64,000 nucleotides of DNA. Origin: Planktotalea sp. Its GTDB lineage: Bacteria; Pseudomonadota; Alphaproteobacteria; Rhodobacterales; Rhodobacteraceae. The position numbers and the translations under genes are program-made. The notes under the pieces were generated by a model. That model was not told the DNA's origin and ran no database searches. It saw only the letters and a list, made by a program, of their open reading frames with translations. This document shows, piece by piece, positions 47,593-56,250 of this stretch (its first letter is position 1; every line of letters begins with the position of its first letter). The DNA lies in contig NZ_JABBAL010000023.1 in the NCBI RefSeq assembly GCF_018607995.1, forward strand, positions 310,001 through 374,000, written 5' to 3'.

Positions 47593-48093
47593 TCATTCTG
47601 ACTTGCTTAAGCGCTCTTCAAGCACATCAAACGGAACCCCGGGCTCGTCTTTTGCACCGCGAATGACGAGCGACGTTTTCACGCTGCCCACGTTTTCGGT
47701 GGTCAGCAATTGCGATGTGAGAAAGCTCTGGAAAGAGCTCAGATCGGGTGCGACGCATTTCAGCACGAAATCCACTTCGCCGTTGAGCATATGACATTCC
47801 CGCACAAGCGGCCAACTGCGGCACTGCTCTTCAAACGCGCTTAAATCGGCCTCGGCTTGGCTTTGCAGCCCGACCATCGCGAAGACTTGTACCTCAAACC
47901 CAAGTTCGCGCGCATCAACCTCCGCGTGATAGCCTTTGATATAGCCCGCTTCTTCAAGCGTGCGCACACGACGCAAACAAGGCGGAGCGGAGATTCCAAC
48001 GCGTTTCGCCAATTCAACATTGGTCATGCGACCATCAGTCTGCAATTCCGCAAGAATTTTGCGATCAATCGGATCAAGTCGCGTACCAGCCAT
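47593..48093 (-). CDS. Lrp/AsnC family transcriptional regulator
   Basis: 166 residues: N-terminal winged helix (LDPIDRKILAELQTDGRMTN, VELAKRVGISAPPCLRRVRT) and a C-terminal RAM ligand domain (VQVFAMVGLQSQAEADLSAF). It ends 1 base from the end of the Hint-domain pseudogene, and is divergent from trxB over 203 bases. Such regulators respond to amino acids; control of trxB is suggested only by position. Confidence 0.93.
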   Translation of the reverse strand: MAGTRLDPIDRKILAELQTDGRMTNVELAKRVGISAPPCLRRVRTLEEAGYIKGYHAEVDARELGFEVQVFAMVGLQSQAEADLSAFEEQCRSWPLVRECHMLNGEVDFVLKCVAPDLSSFQSFLTSQLLTTENVGSVKTSLVIRGAKDEPGVPFDVLEERLSKSE

Positions 48094-48296
48094 CAGTGTC
48101 CCCTAAAATAACTTTGCCAATATACTCTAGCCGCCCACAGATACGCAATAATATTTCGCGTTTGCGCAACAAAATTATCTGAACCGTAATAACTGGTCCG
48201 CATGCTCGCAAATCCGTGATTGGAGCGCTTGGCGCTTTTAGCGGCCCCGATTCCACGGTATAGGGAGTGCGAAATTCAGGATAGGACACCGATCAC

Positions 48297-49241
48297 ATGG
48301 CCGAAACCCGTCATTCTAAAGTACTTATCATTGGGTCTGGCCCTGCTGGCTATACCGCAGGCGTTTACGCGAGTCGCGCGATGTTGAACCCTTTACTCGT
48401 GCAAGGGATCGAGCCCGGTGGACAGCTAACAACAACCACGGAAGTTGAAAACTGGCCCGGCGATACAGAGGTCCAAGGCCCTGATTTGATGGTCCGTATG
48501 GAAGCCCACGCCAAAGCAATGGGCTGTGAAATCGTCAGTGACATCATCTCTGATCTCGATCTGTCTGAACGCCCGTTCAAAGCTAATAGCGACAGCGGCA
48601 CGCTTTATACATGCGATGCTGTGATCCTCACGACAGGTGCGCGCGCGAAATGGCTTGGCCTTCCGTCTGAGGAGAAATTCAAAGGGTTCGGCGTGTCCGC
48701 TTGCGCAACATGTGACGGCTTCTTCTATCGCGGCATGGAAATCGTCGTCGTAGGTGGCGGGAACACGGCCGTTGAAGAGGCGCTGTTCTTAACCAACTTC
48801 GCCTCCAAAGTGACGCTAGTACATCGCCGTGATGAATTGCGTTCCGAAAAAATTCTTGAAGATCGTTTATTGAAGAACCCGAAGATCGAAACGCTCTGGT
48901 TCCATGAAATCGAAGAAGTCTACGGTACCGATGCTCCGCTCGGCGTAGAAGGCGTGAAAGTGAAGCACACGAAAACAGGCGAAATCACCGATCTGCCCTG
49001 CAAAGGCGTGTTCATCGCCATCGGCCACGCACCCGCGAACGAATTGGTCAAAGACGTGCTCGACACCCACATGGGCGGCTACGTTGTGACCCAACCCGAC
49101 AGCACGGCAACCTCAATCCCAGGTGTGTTCGCGGCAGGTGATTTGACGGATCACAAGTATCGACAAGCCGTAACCTCCGCTGGCATGGGCTGTATGGCCG
49201 CCTTGGAAGCAGAGCGCTGGCTAGCTGAAAACGACGGTTAA
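48297..49241 (+). CDS. trxB: Thioredoxin-disulfide reductase
   Basis: NADPH-dependent flavoprotein that recycles thioredoxin. 314 residues: FAD motif IIGSGPAGYTAGVYASRA, redox cysteines C136 and C139 (CATCDGFF), NADPH motif VVGGGNTAVEEALFL and the FAD-binding GVFAAGDLTDHKYRQAVT. A terminator follows at 49268-49295. Confidence 0.97.
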   Translation: MAETRHSKVLIIGSGPAGYTAGVYASRAMLNPLLVQGIEPGGQLTTTTEVENWPGDTEVQGPDLMVRMEAHAKAMGCEIVSDIISDLDLSERPFKANSDSGTLYTCDAVILTTGARAKWLGLPSEEKFKGFGVSACATCDGFFYRGMEIVVVGGGNTAVEEALFLTNFASKVTLVHRRDELRSEKILEDRLLKNPKIETLWFHEIEEVYGTDAPLGVEGVKVKHTKTGEITDLPCKGVFIAIGHAPANELVKDVLDTHMGGYVVTQPDSTATSIPGVFAAGDLTDHKYRQAVTSAGMGCMAALEAERWLAENDG

Positions 49242-49267
49242 ACATCTGAAATTTTGAAATATTGCAA

Positions 49268-49295
49268 CGCGCCTCTCAACCGGAGGCGTGTTTTT
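49268..49295 (+). terminator. Rho-independent terminator of trxB
   Basis: CGCGCCTC (49268-49275) pairs with GAGGCGTG (49283-49290) over 8 positions with one wobble, 7-base loop, then TTTTT. Confidence 0.85.
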
Positions 49296-49371
49296 CGTTG
49301 TGCATTGGTCACGTTCAAACACGCCATATTATGAACACTTGAGCGAAAGTTTGAAATGTCAGATTTAAAGA

Positions 49372-49389
49372 TTGTTCAAAAATGAACAA
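49372..49389 (+). promoter_or_regulatory. Inverted repeat TTGTTCA-N4-TGAACAA, candidate operator
   Basis: A perfect 7-base inverted repeat around AAAA ends 17 bases before the ATG at 49407. A second, wider pair of half-sites, GTTCA (49313-49317) and TGAAC (49332-49336), lies further up. Repeated GTTCA half-sites suit binding by a dimeric winged-helix regulator, and the ORF that follows begins with such a domain, so self-regulation is a fair guess. Confidence 0.55.
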
Positions 49390-49406
49390 ACATTTAGAAG
49401 ACAACC

Positions 49407-51485
49407 ATGTACGCTACTGAAATCAAATCGCAGCCTCAAGAAGAGGATCAACTCTTCCGCTTCTTGCGTCAGCTTGATTTGACGCCAGACGCATCGCAGC
49501 GCGTGATTGCCAGTGCGCTTGGCATCTCCCTAGGTCGGCTCAACACGCTTTTGCGTGCTACGGCTGACAAAGGCTTCATCAAGATTGGTGAGCGCAACAG
49601 CACCGACAAACGCCAGCGCGTCTCTTACGAAGTAACGTTTCGTGGCGCGGCCGAAAAGGTGCGCCTTACCGATCAATTCCTTACCCGCAAATTCGCAGAA
49701 TACGACGCACTTCACGCCGAACTAACAGGTGCCACAAGCGGACTAGAACCTTTCAAACACAGGACCAAACTGATGCAAAATAATCTTGCTCCAATCTCCG
49801 AACTTTATGTCAGCTACGAGTCAGCGCAAAAGCTGAAGGTCGAAGCCGCAGACCTTACCTCGCATGATATGTCCCCGCGTCAGATTTGCGATCTGGAACT
49901 GTTGATGAACGGCGGCTTCAACCCGCTCAAAGGCTTCATGTCCGAGGCAGACTATGACGGTGTCCTCGAAAACATGCGCCTCGCAGATGGCGCGCTTTGG
50001 CCAATGCCAATCACTTTGGACGTGTCTGAGGATTTCGCACAGACCATCGAGCTTGGCCAAGACATCGCACTTCGTGATCAAGAAGGCGTTATTCTAGGCA
50101 CGATGACAGTTACAGACCGTTGGGAGCCGAATAAATCTAACGAGGCGATTAAGGTTTTCGGTGCCGACGATGACGCCCATCCGGCGGTGAATTACCTTAA
50201 TAATCAAGCAGGTAAAATCTATTTAGGCGGCCCCGTCACAGGCATTCAACAGCCGGTTCACTACGATTTCCGCGGTCGCCGTGACACACCAAACGAGTTG
50301 CGTGCGTACTTCCGTAAAATGGGTTGGCGCAAGGTTGTTGCCTTCCAAACGCGTAATCCACTGCATCGCGCGCATCAGGAACTCACCTTCCGCGCGGCGA
50401 AAGAAGCGCAAGCAAACCTGTTGATCCACCCTGTTGTTGGCATGACCAAGCCGGGCGATGTGGATCACTTCACCCGCGTGCGTTGCTACGAGGCGGTTCT
50501 TGATAAATACCCAAGCTCCACAACCTCAATGTCTTTGCTGAACCTCGCTATGCGTATGGCTGGTCCGCGTGAAGCAGTTTGGCATGGTCTGATCCGCGCA
50601 AATCACGGCTGCACGCACTTTATCGTGGGCCGCGACCACGCTGGCCCCGGCAAAAACTCCGCAGGCGAAGATTTCTACGGGCCCTACGACGCCCAAGACC
50701 TCTACCGCGCCAACCAATCCGAAATTGGCTGCAAAATGGTTGATTTCAAACACATGGTTTGGATCGCAGAGCGCGCGCAATACGAAGCTATTGACGAGAT
50801 CAAAGACAAGGACAAGGTCACAATCCTCAACATCTCCGGCACGGAACTTCGTCGCCGCTTGTCCGAGGGCCTCGAGATTCCAGAGTGGTTCTCTTTCCCT
50901 GAGGTCGTCAAAGAATTGCGCCGCACGAAACCACCGCGTTCCAAGCGAGGTTTTACCGTCTTCTTCACCGGCTTCTCCGGCTCCGGCAAATCCACAATTG
51001 CGAATGCTTTGATGGTGAAACTGATGGAAATGGGTGGCCGACCTGTGACGCTTTTGGATGGTGACATCGTGCGTAAGAATCTCAGTTCCGAACTGGGCTT
51101 TAGCAAAGAACACCGCGATCTGAACATCCGCCGCATCGGCTATGTGGCCTCTGAAATCACCAAGAATGGCGGCATCGCCATCTGCGCGCCCATCGCGCCA
51201 TATGCGACGACCCGTCGTGCTGTGCGTGAGGATGTGGAGGACTTTGGTGCCTTCGTCGAAATCCACGTAGCAACGTCGATTGAGGAATGCGAAAAACGGG
51301 ATCGCAAAGGTCTTTATAAGCTCGCACGCGAAGGCAAGATCAAAGAGTTTACAGGTATTTCAGACCCTTATGATGTGCCTGCAAACCCTGAACTCAGCGT
51401 TGAAACTGAAAACGTTGAAGTAGACAATTGCGCGCATCAGGTTCTTTTGAAGCTTGAAAGCATGGGCCTCATCGCCGCGCAATAA
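49407..51485 (+). CDS. sat/cysC: MarR-type winged helix joined to bifunctional ATP sulfurylase/APS kinase (Sat-CysC)
   Basis: One open frame of 692 codons. Residues 1-110 resemble the EPS-associated MarR family: SQRVIASALGISLGRLNTLL as the DNA-binding region, then EKVRLTDQFLTRKFAEYDAL. A short linker leads to M123 (base 49773), where an ordinary Sat-CysC of about 570 residues begins (NNLAPISELYVSYESAQKLK). Sulfurylase motif QTRNPLHRAHQ is at 314-324, GRDHAGPG at 408-415, and the APS kinase P-loop GFSGSGKST at 522-530. The enzyme makes APS and PAPS from sulfate. An AGGA lies 8 bases before the internal ATG, so Sat-CysC may also be made alone. Whether the full fusion is produced is not known. 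Confidence 0.85.
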   Translation: MYATEIKSQPQEEDQLFRFLRQLDLTPDASQRVIASALGISLGRLNTLLRATADKGFIKIGERNSTDKRQRVSYEVTFRGAAEKVRLTDQFLTRKFAEYDALHAELTGATSGLEPFKHRTKLMQNNLAPISELYVSYESAQKLKVEAADLTSHDMSPRQICDLELLMNGGFNPLKGFMSEADYDGVLENMRLADGALWPMPITLDVSEDFAQTIELGQDIALRDQEGVILGTMTVTDRWEPNKSNEAIKVFGADDDAHPAVNYLNNQAGKIYLGGPVTGIQQPVHYDFRGRRDTPNELRAYFRKMGWRKVVAFQTRNPLHRAHQELTFRAAKEAQANLLIHPVVGMTKPGDVDHFTRVRCYEAVLDKYPSSTTSMSLLNLAMRMAGPREAVWHGLIRANHGCTHFIVGRDHAGPGKNSAGEDFYGPYDAQDLYRANQSEIGCKMVDFKHMVWIAERAQYEAIDEIKDKDKVTILNISGTELRRRLSEGLEIPEWFSFPEVVKELRRTKPPRSKRGFTVFFTGFSGSGKSTIANALMVKLMEMGGRPVTLLDGDIVRKNLSSELGFSKEHRDLNIRRIGYVASEITKNGGIAICAPIAPYATTRRAVREDVEDFGAFVEIHVATSIEECEKRDRKGLYKLAREGKIKEFTGISDPYDVPANPELSVETENVEVDNCAHQVLLKLESMGLIAAQ

Positions 51486-51486
51486 C

Positions 51487-51520
51487 AGAACAGGGCGCGT
51501 AGTTATGCGCGCCCTGTTCT
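51487..51520 (+). terminator. 13-bp hairpin after sat-cysC
   Basis: AGAACAGGGCGCG (51487-51499) pairs perfectly with CGCGCCCTGTTCT (51508-51520) around an 8-base loop, directly after the stop. No T run follows, so it may act as a 3' stabiliser or a weak terminator. A 12-base palindrome GCAAGCGCTTGC (51595-51606) lies between it and the end of nrdJ. Confidence 0.6.
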
Positions 51521-51628
51521 ACCAAACTTGCTGTTAGAGCGCGACAATCTCATCTGCACTCGGCACACGCCGATTGTTTTGTGGCGATCTTAAAGCAAGC
51601 GCTTGCGATCGCACCCAGTGTCATTGGC

Positions 51629-53917
51629 TTAGCCGCACTTGCTGTGGCCACAGCTGCCGCAAGTCATGCATCCCTCGACCATGCGCAGATCAAATTGACC
51701 GCAGCTCGGGCAGGCCTTGCCGCGGTTCTGCGGCATGCTAACGACCTCAGCTTTCGGATCGCTCTTAAGGCCCATGCCCTCCCCCTCGAGGAAACCGATC
51801 TGGATCAAATGCTGTTCCAAGACACCGCCAAGTGCCGCAAGGATGGATGGAATATACTTGCCACCAACCCACGCACCACCGCGCGGATCAAAGACCGCTT
51901 TCAACTCTTCCACAACAAACGACACGTCGCCGCCACGGCGGAACACCGCCGACATCATCCGCGTGAGCGCAACTGTCCAAGCAAAATGCTCCATGTTCTT
52001 GGAGTTGATGAACACCTCAAACGGACGGCGACGACCGCCTTCGATCACATCGTTAACAGTCAAGTAAATCGCATGCTCACTGTCAGGCCATTTTAACTTG
52101 TACGTCGCGCCTTCCAATGATTGCGGACGATCCAAAGGTTCGGACATATAGACCACATCGCCGTGCGGGCGCATGGGTTCCGCGTCCGTGTTGGCAATGA
52201 CTTCTGGCGCGTCTTTGTTGTCTTCAGAGACGCTCAAAACGGACCCAGTCACATCGTTCGGGCGATAGGTTGTGCAGCCCTTACAGCCACTATCCCACGC
52301 TTCCATGTAGACCTCTTTGAAATCGTCGAATGCAATGTCTTCAGGGCAGTTAATTGTCTTGGAGATGGAGCTATCGACCCATTTCTGCGCCGCCGCTTGC
52401 ATGCGCACGTGATCCAAAGGCGCAAGTGTTTGCGCATTCACAAAGTAGTCTGGCAGTTCCTTATCACCAAACTTGTCGCGCCACATTTGCACAGCGTAAT
52501 CAACGACTTCCTCTTCTGTACGCGAGCCGTCTTTCTGCAAAACCTTGCGCGTGTAGGCGTATGCAAACACAGGCTCGATACCCGACGACACGTTGCCAGC
52601 ATAAAGGCTGATCGTCCCCGTCGGCGCAATCGAGGTCAGCAAAGCATTGCGAATACCATGCTCGCGGATCGCGTCGCGCACGTCCTCATCCATGTCCTGC
52701 ATCGCTCCACTGGCCAAATAAGCCTCAGCGTCAAACAAGGGGAACGCGCCTTTTTCTTTCGCCAAATCGACCGACGCCAGATATGCGGCGCGCGCAATTG
52801 CGTGCAACCATTGATCCGTTTGACGCGCCGCTTCCTCGGAACCATAGCGTTGTCCGACCATCAAAAGTGCATCCGCCAAACCGGTGACACCCAGACCAAT
52901 TCGGCGTTTCGCAGCAGCTTCACGCGCCTGCGCATCCAGCGGGAATTTGGACGCATCAACCACATTGTCCATCATACGCACAGCCGTCGCGACCAGCTCG
53001 TTCAACGCAGACACATCCAAAGCAGCGTCCGCTTCAAACGGGTTAGGCACGAGGCGCGCAAGGTTAATCGAGCCGAGCAAACACGCACCATAAGGTGGCA
53101 AAGGTTGCTCCCCGCACGGGTTCGTCGCCGCAATCGTTTCACAATAGCCCAGGTTGTTGGCTTTGTTGATACGGTCGATGAAAATTACGCCGGGCTCGGC
53201 ATAATCATAGGTGCCCTGCATGATCTTGTTCCACAACTCTAGTGCGCGGACCGTTCGGTAAACTTCACCGTCGAACTTCAATTCCCACTCTGCATCCGCC
53301 TTCACCGCTTCCATGAAGGGATCAGTGATTAGCACAGACACATTGAACATACGCAAACGCGCGGCGTCGGATTTCGCTGTGATGAAATCTTCGATATCAG
53401 GGTGATCGCACCGCATTGTCGCCATCATCGCACCACGACGCGAACCAGCACTCATGATCGTGCGACACATCGCATCCCACACATCCATAAAGCTTAACGG
53501 ACCAGAGGCATCTGCGGCCACACCCTTAACATCTGCGCCCTTGGGACGGATCGTAGAGAAATCGTAGCCAATGCCGCCGCCCTGCTGCATCGTCAAAGCG
53601 GCCTCTTTCAGCATCTCGAAAATACCACCCATGGAATCGGGAATCGTGCCCATTACGAAGCAGTTGAACAAGGTCACATTGCGCGCAGTGCCTGCACCGG
53701 CGGTGATGCGCCCCGCTGGAAGATATTTGAAATCCTCCAAAGCCGCATAAAATTGCTCTTCCCAGTGCTCCGGGTCTTTTTCCACTTTCGCGAGGTCTTT
53801 GGCGATGCGACCCCAGGAATCCTCAACCGTTGCGTCTATCGGCGTGCCGTCCGCTTCCTTGAAGCGATACTTCATATCCCAAATCTGTTCAGCGATAGGC
53901 GCGGCAAAACGGTTCAT
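51629..53917 (-). CDS. nrdJ: Vitamin B12-dependent (class II) ribonucleotide reductase
   Basis: Makes deoxyribonucleotides with adenosylcobalamin. 762 residues from the ATG at 53917 (MNRFAAPIAEQIWDMKYRFK). GGIGYDFSTIRPKG, the radical-site region AATNPCGEQPLPPYGACLLG, and LLTSIAPTGTISLYAGN are class marks. The C terminus is cysteine-rich (CPSCGQFDLRMVEGCMTCGS) and serves redox exchange or metal binding. The 30 residues upstream in frame (to 54007) have no similarity. Standing alone, it is convergent with sat-cysC and divergent from DUF1489. Confidence 0.96.
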   Translation of the reverse strand: MNRFAAPIAEQIWDMKYRFKEADGTPIDATVEDSWGRIAKDLAKVEKDPEHWEEQFYAALEDFKYLPAGRITAGAGTARNVTLFNCFVMGTIPDSMGGIFEMLKEAALTMQQGGGIGYDFSTIRPKGADVKGVAADASGPLSFMDVWDAMCRTIMSAGSRRGAMMATMRCDHPDIEDFITAKSDAARLRMFNVSVLITDPFMEAVKADAEWELKFDGEVYRTVRALELWNKIMQGTYDYAEPGVIFIDRINKANNLGYCETIAATNPCGEQPLPPYGACLLGSINLARLVPNPFEADAALDVSALNELVATAVRMMDNVVDASKFPLDAQAREAAAKRRIGLGVTGLADALLMVGQRYGSEEAARQTDQWLHAIARAAYLASVDLAKEKGAFPLFDAEAYLASGAMQDMDEDVRDAIREHGIRNALLTSIAPTGTISLYAGNVSSGIEPVFAYAYTRKVLQKDGSRTEEEVVDYAVQMWRDKFGDKELPDYFVNAQTLAPLDHVRMQAAAQKWVDSSISKTINCPEDIAFDDFKEVYMEAWDSGCKGCTTYRPNDVTGSVLSVSEDNKDAPEVIANTDAEPMRPHGDVVYMSEPLDRPQSLEGATYKLKWPDSEHAIYLTVNDVIEGGRRRPFEVFINSKNMEHFAWTVALTRMMSAVFRRGGDVSFVVEELKAVFDPRGGAWVGGKYIPSILAALGGVLEQHLIQIGFLEGEGMGLKSDPKAEVVSMPQNRGKACPSCGQFDLRMVEGCMTCGSCGHSKCG

Positions 53918-53952
53918 GTGACGATTCCTTTGATGTGCAGAGGTGTAAGATA

Positions 53953-53978
53953 GCCTATTAAGGATGTGTTCAATAGGC
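53953..53978 (-). promoter_or_regulatory. Inverted repeat upstream of nrdJ
   Basis: GCCTATT (53953-53959) and AATAGGC (53972-53978) form a perfect 7-base inverted repeat with a 12-base spacer, 36 bases before the nrdJ start. It may be an operator or leader hairpin. I see neither a cobalamin riboswitch core nor a clear NrdR box. Confidence 0.4.
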
Positions 53979-54072
53979 GGCAATGAACTTTTCGGCACAT
54001 CATGCAAATACTACGCCTTGATGTCGCTCATAGTTCACATACCATATGTTGCGTCAAAGGTGGGAATTTTCT

Positions 54073-54501
54073 GTGAACAAGCATATTAACCTTATTAAAC
54101 TGAGCGTCGGCACAGAATCAGTTGAAAGATTGGACGCGTGGCAGCAAATGCGCGCGGCTGCGAATGACGGTTTGAACCGTCACGTCACCCGCATGTGGCC
54201 CAAGCGCGCGCTTGAAATCATGCGAGGTGGTTCGATCTATTGGGTAATCAAGGGTGTAATCCAAGCACGCCAACAAATTTTGCGGTTTGATGAAGTGATC
54301 AGCGACGATGGCATTCGTCGCTGCGCAATTGTTATGAAACCCGGCCTCATTCGCACGCAACATGCGCTTAAGCGCCCCTTTCAAGGCTGGCGGTATCTCA
54401 AGCCTGAAGATGCTCCCGCGGATCTTCCAGAAGACCGCATGCACGAAGAGCCAATGCCCGCCGAACTTAGTGCAGCACTTGCCGAAATTGGGGTCAGGTG
54501 A
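54073..54501 (+). CDS. DUF1489 family protein
   Basis: 142 residues from the GTG at 54073 (NKHINLIKLSVGTESVERLD), the typical start and length of this alphaproteobacterial family. The block HVTRMWPKRALEIMRGGSIY followed by WVIKGVIQARQQIL, and RPFQGWRYLKPEDAP near the end, are characteristic. Function unknown. The alternative start at 54046 adds 9 residues. It overlaps the hisG end by 8 bases on the other strand. Confidence 0.88.
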   Translation: MNKHINLIKLSVGTESVERLDAWQQMRAAANDGLNRHVTRMWPKRALEIMRGGSIYWVIKGVIQARQQILRFDEVISDDGIRRCAIVMKPGLIRTQHALKRPFQGWRYLKPEDAPADLPEDRMHEEPMPAELSAALAEIGVR

Positions 54502-55189
54502 GCTTTAAGGTGGTTAACAATTCCGCCAAGTTCTTACGCTCAGCGTCACTGAGGTTAACATTTAGAGCTTTGAACAATGTCGCTTGAGAACGTAAAGCAG
54601 GGCCGTCGTCAAGCAACCTCAAATGGTTCGCACGCAAAGTTTCGCCTGTGGATGTAATATCCGCCACCGCCTCTGCCGTTTCGTTCTTCACAGTTCCTTC
54701 AGTCGCGCCCTGACTATCCACCAATTGGTAATCCGCAACTCCATTTTGGCGCAAATACTCACGGATCAAACGGTGATATTTCGTAGCAATTCTCAATCTA
54801 AAGTTGTTTGTCGCGCGAAACTTCGCAGCGGCAGCGTCAAGATCATCCAGCGTACGTACATCAACCCAAAAGTCTGGCACAGCGATGATCAGATCCGCAT
54901 GACCGAAGCCCAAAAGCGCTAGCTCTTCGACCCTTTGCTCCCAATTGCTGAGCTTTTCGCGGATCAAATCCGTGCCCGTCACTCCCAAAAGAATGCGCCC
55001 TGCCGCCAGTTCACGAGGGATTTCACCCGCGGACAGCAGCACCAATTCGACACCGTCTACTCCGCGCACGGCACCCGCATATTCGCGATCCGATCCTGTG
55101 CGCGACAATTCAACACCGCGTTCGCCAAACCACTCAAACGTTTTTTCCATCAAACGGCCTTTGGACGGCACCCCAAGCTTGATCGTCAT
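54494..55189 (-). CDS. hisG: ATP phosphoribosyltransferase, short form
   Basis: First step of histidine synthesis. 231 residues lacking the C-terminal regulatory domain, which is the HisG(S) type that needs HisZ, encoded immediately upstream. LGVPSKGRLMEKTFEWF, GVTGTDLIREK and the phosphoribosyl-binding segment SQGATEGTVKNE (about 162-173) are present. The start overlaps the hisZ stop by 4 bases. Confidence 0.95.
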   Translation of the reverse strand: MTIKLGVPSKGRLMEKTFEWFGERGVELSRTGSDREYAGAVRGVDGVELVLLSAGEIPRELAAGRILLGVTGTDLIREKLSNWEQRVEELALLGFGHADLIIAVPDFWVDVRTLDDLDAAAAKFRATNNFRLRIATKYHRLIREYLRQNGVADYQLVDSQGATEGTVKNETAEAVADITSTGETLRANHLRLLDDGPALRSQATLFKALNVNLSDAERKNLAELLTTLKLT

Positions 55190-56250
55190 GCTGCGCCCAC
55201 CAAGTCCAAAAGTAGATCAGGACGAATGACGCCGCCCACCGCTGGAATTTCAGCGCCTTGGCCCAGTTGCTTGGTCAGCGCATCATAGCGTCCACCGGTC
55301 GCGATAGGCGGTAGATCTGTTCGTGTTTCTGCGTAAAAGCCAAAGACAAAGCCGTCGTAATATTCCATCAAGCTACGACCATAGCTCGTCGCGAACTCGA
55401 TTTTCTCGACATCAACTCCGCGTGTCTTCAACGCGATCATTCGCGACCTCAAACGTTCAACCGCAGGTCCAATCGCTGGCATCTCAACCGCGAGACCCCT
55501 CAATTGCGGCACCGCCAAAGGAAGCATCGCGCGGACGTTCAAAAGCGCATCCAACAAGTCTACAACAGCCTTGGGGATCGGAGTAATTTGCGCGTCTACG
55601 CGAAGCTCATCCAATCGGTCCTGCACATCAGATGTACGACGCAAACCAATCTCTGGACCCGCATTTTCAAACGGATTTTCCAAAGCCAAAGCTTCGCGCG
55701 CAACACTTGGTGTCGAATACTGTTCGAGCAATGAGCGAAACTTCTGTGGCCGCCAGATGTGACGCAGCAAAGCTCCCTTGCGTGCTTCAGATGTTTCAAG
55801 CGCTGACACAGCGGCGACTAAAATCCCTATGTCACCCGTAGCAGCCTTCACTGGGGCCGCGCTCAAAGCCTGCGCGATCAATGCAAATACTTCGGCATCG
55901 GCAGAAATCGGTTCTGCGCGGTCAAACACCTCATAGCCGACTTGCGTGTATTCGTTCGGGCGGCTCTCATCATCGTCTTGGCGACGAAACACGGTGCCCG
56001 CATATGTGTAGCGCGCGGGATCTGCCCCCGCTTCCATATGCATCTGCACGACAGGAACCGTGAAATCAGGTCGCAACATTTGCTCCCCGCGGAGCGCGTC
56101 GGATGTGATGTAGGCCCGCCCGCGAATATCCTCGCCGTAGAGGTCAAGCAACGTACCCGCTGGCTGCAAGATCGAGGTCTCAACAGGTAAAGCGCCAAGC
56201 TGTTCGAAATGCGCGCGTAACTGCGTCGCAAGAGTACTAACGCGAGTCAT
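55186..56250 (-). CDS. hisZ: ATP phosphoribosyltransferase regulatory subunit
   Basis: 354 residues from the ATG at 56250, resembling a histidyl-tRNA synthetase catalytic domain that no longer charges tRNA. RPDFTVPVVQMHMEAGADPA, YAGTVFRRQDDDESRPNEYT and TQVGYEVFD are equivalent to synthetase motif 2, and ATGGRYDALTKQLG to a later motif. It forms the HisGZ complex. Its start shares one base with the hisS stop (TAATG). The open frame up to 56334 lies inside hisS and is rejected. Confidence 0.93.
   Translation of the reverse strand: MTRVSTLATQLRAHFEQLGALPVETSILQPAGTLLDLYGEDIRGRAYITSDALRGEQMLRPDFTVPVVQMHMEAGADPARYTYAGTVFRRQDDDESRPNEYTQVGYEVFDRAEPISADAEVFALIAQALSAAPVKAATGDIGILVAAVSALETSEARKGALLRHIWRPQKFRSLLEQYSTPSVAREALALENPFENAGPEIGLRRTSDVQDRLDELRVDAQITPIPKAVVDLLDALLNVRAMLPLAVPQLRGLAVEMPAIGPAVERLRSRMIALKTRGVDVEKIEFATSYGRSLMEYYDGFVFGFYAETRTDLPPIATGGRYDALTKQLGQGAEIPAVGGVIRPDLLLDLVGAA

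Noticed and set aside
50526..51266. 246-codon - strand open frame opposite sat-cysC
   Set aside because: Composition is that of a shadow; the + strand carries sulfurylase and kinase motifs in the same interval.
52121..53242. 373-codon + strand open frame opposite nrdJ (also 51581-52096)
   Set aside because: It is a shadow of the - strand nrdJ gene, which has full family motifs; the + frame gives arginine/histidine-rich sequence of no known type.
53918..54072. Cobalamin riboswitch before nrdJ
   Set aside because: The region is short and lacks a B12-box-like conserved core; only a simple inverted repeat is seen.
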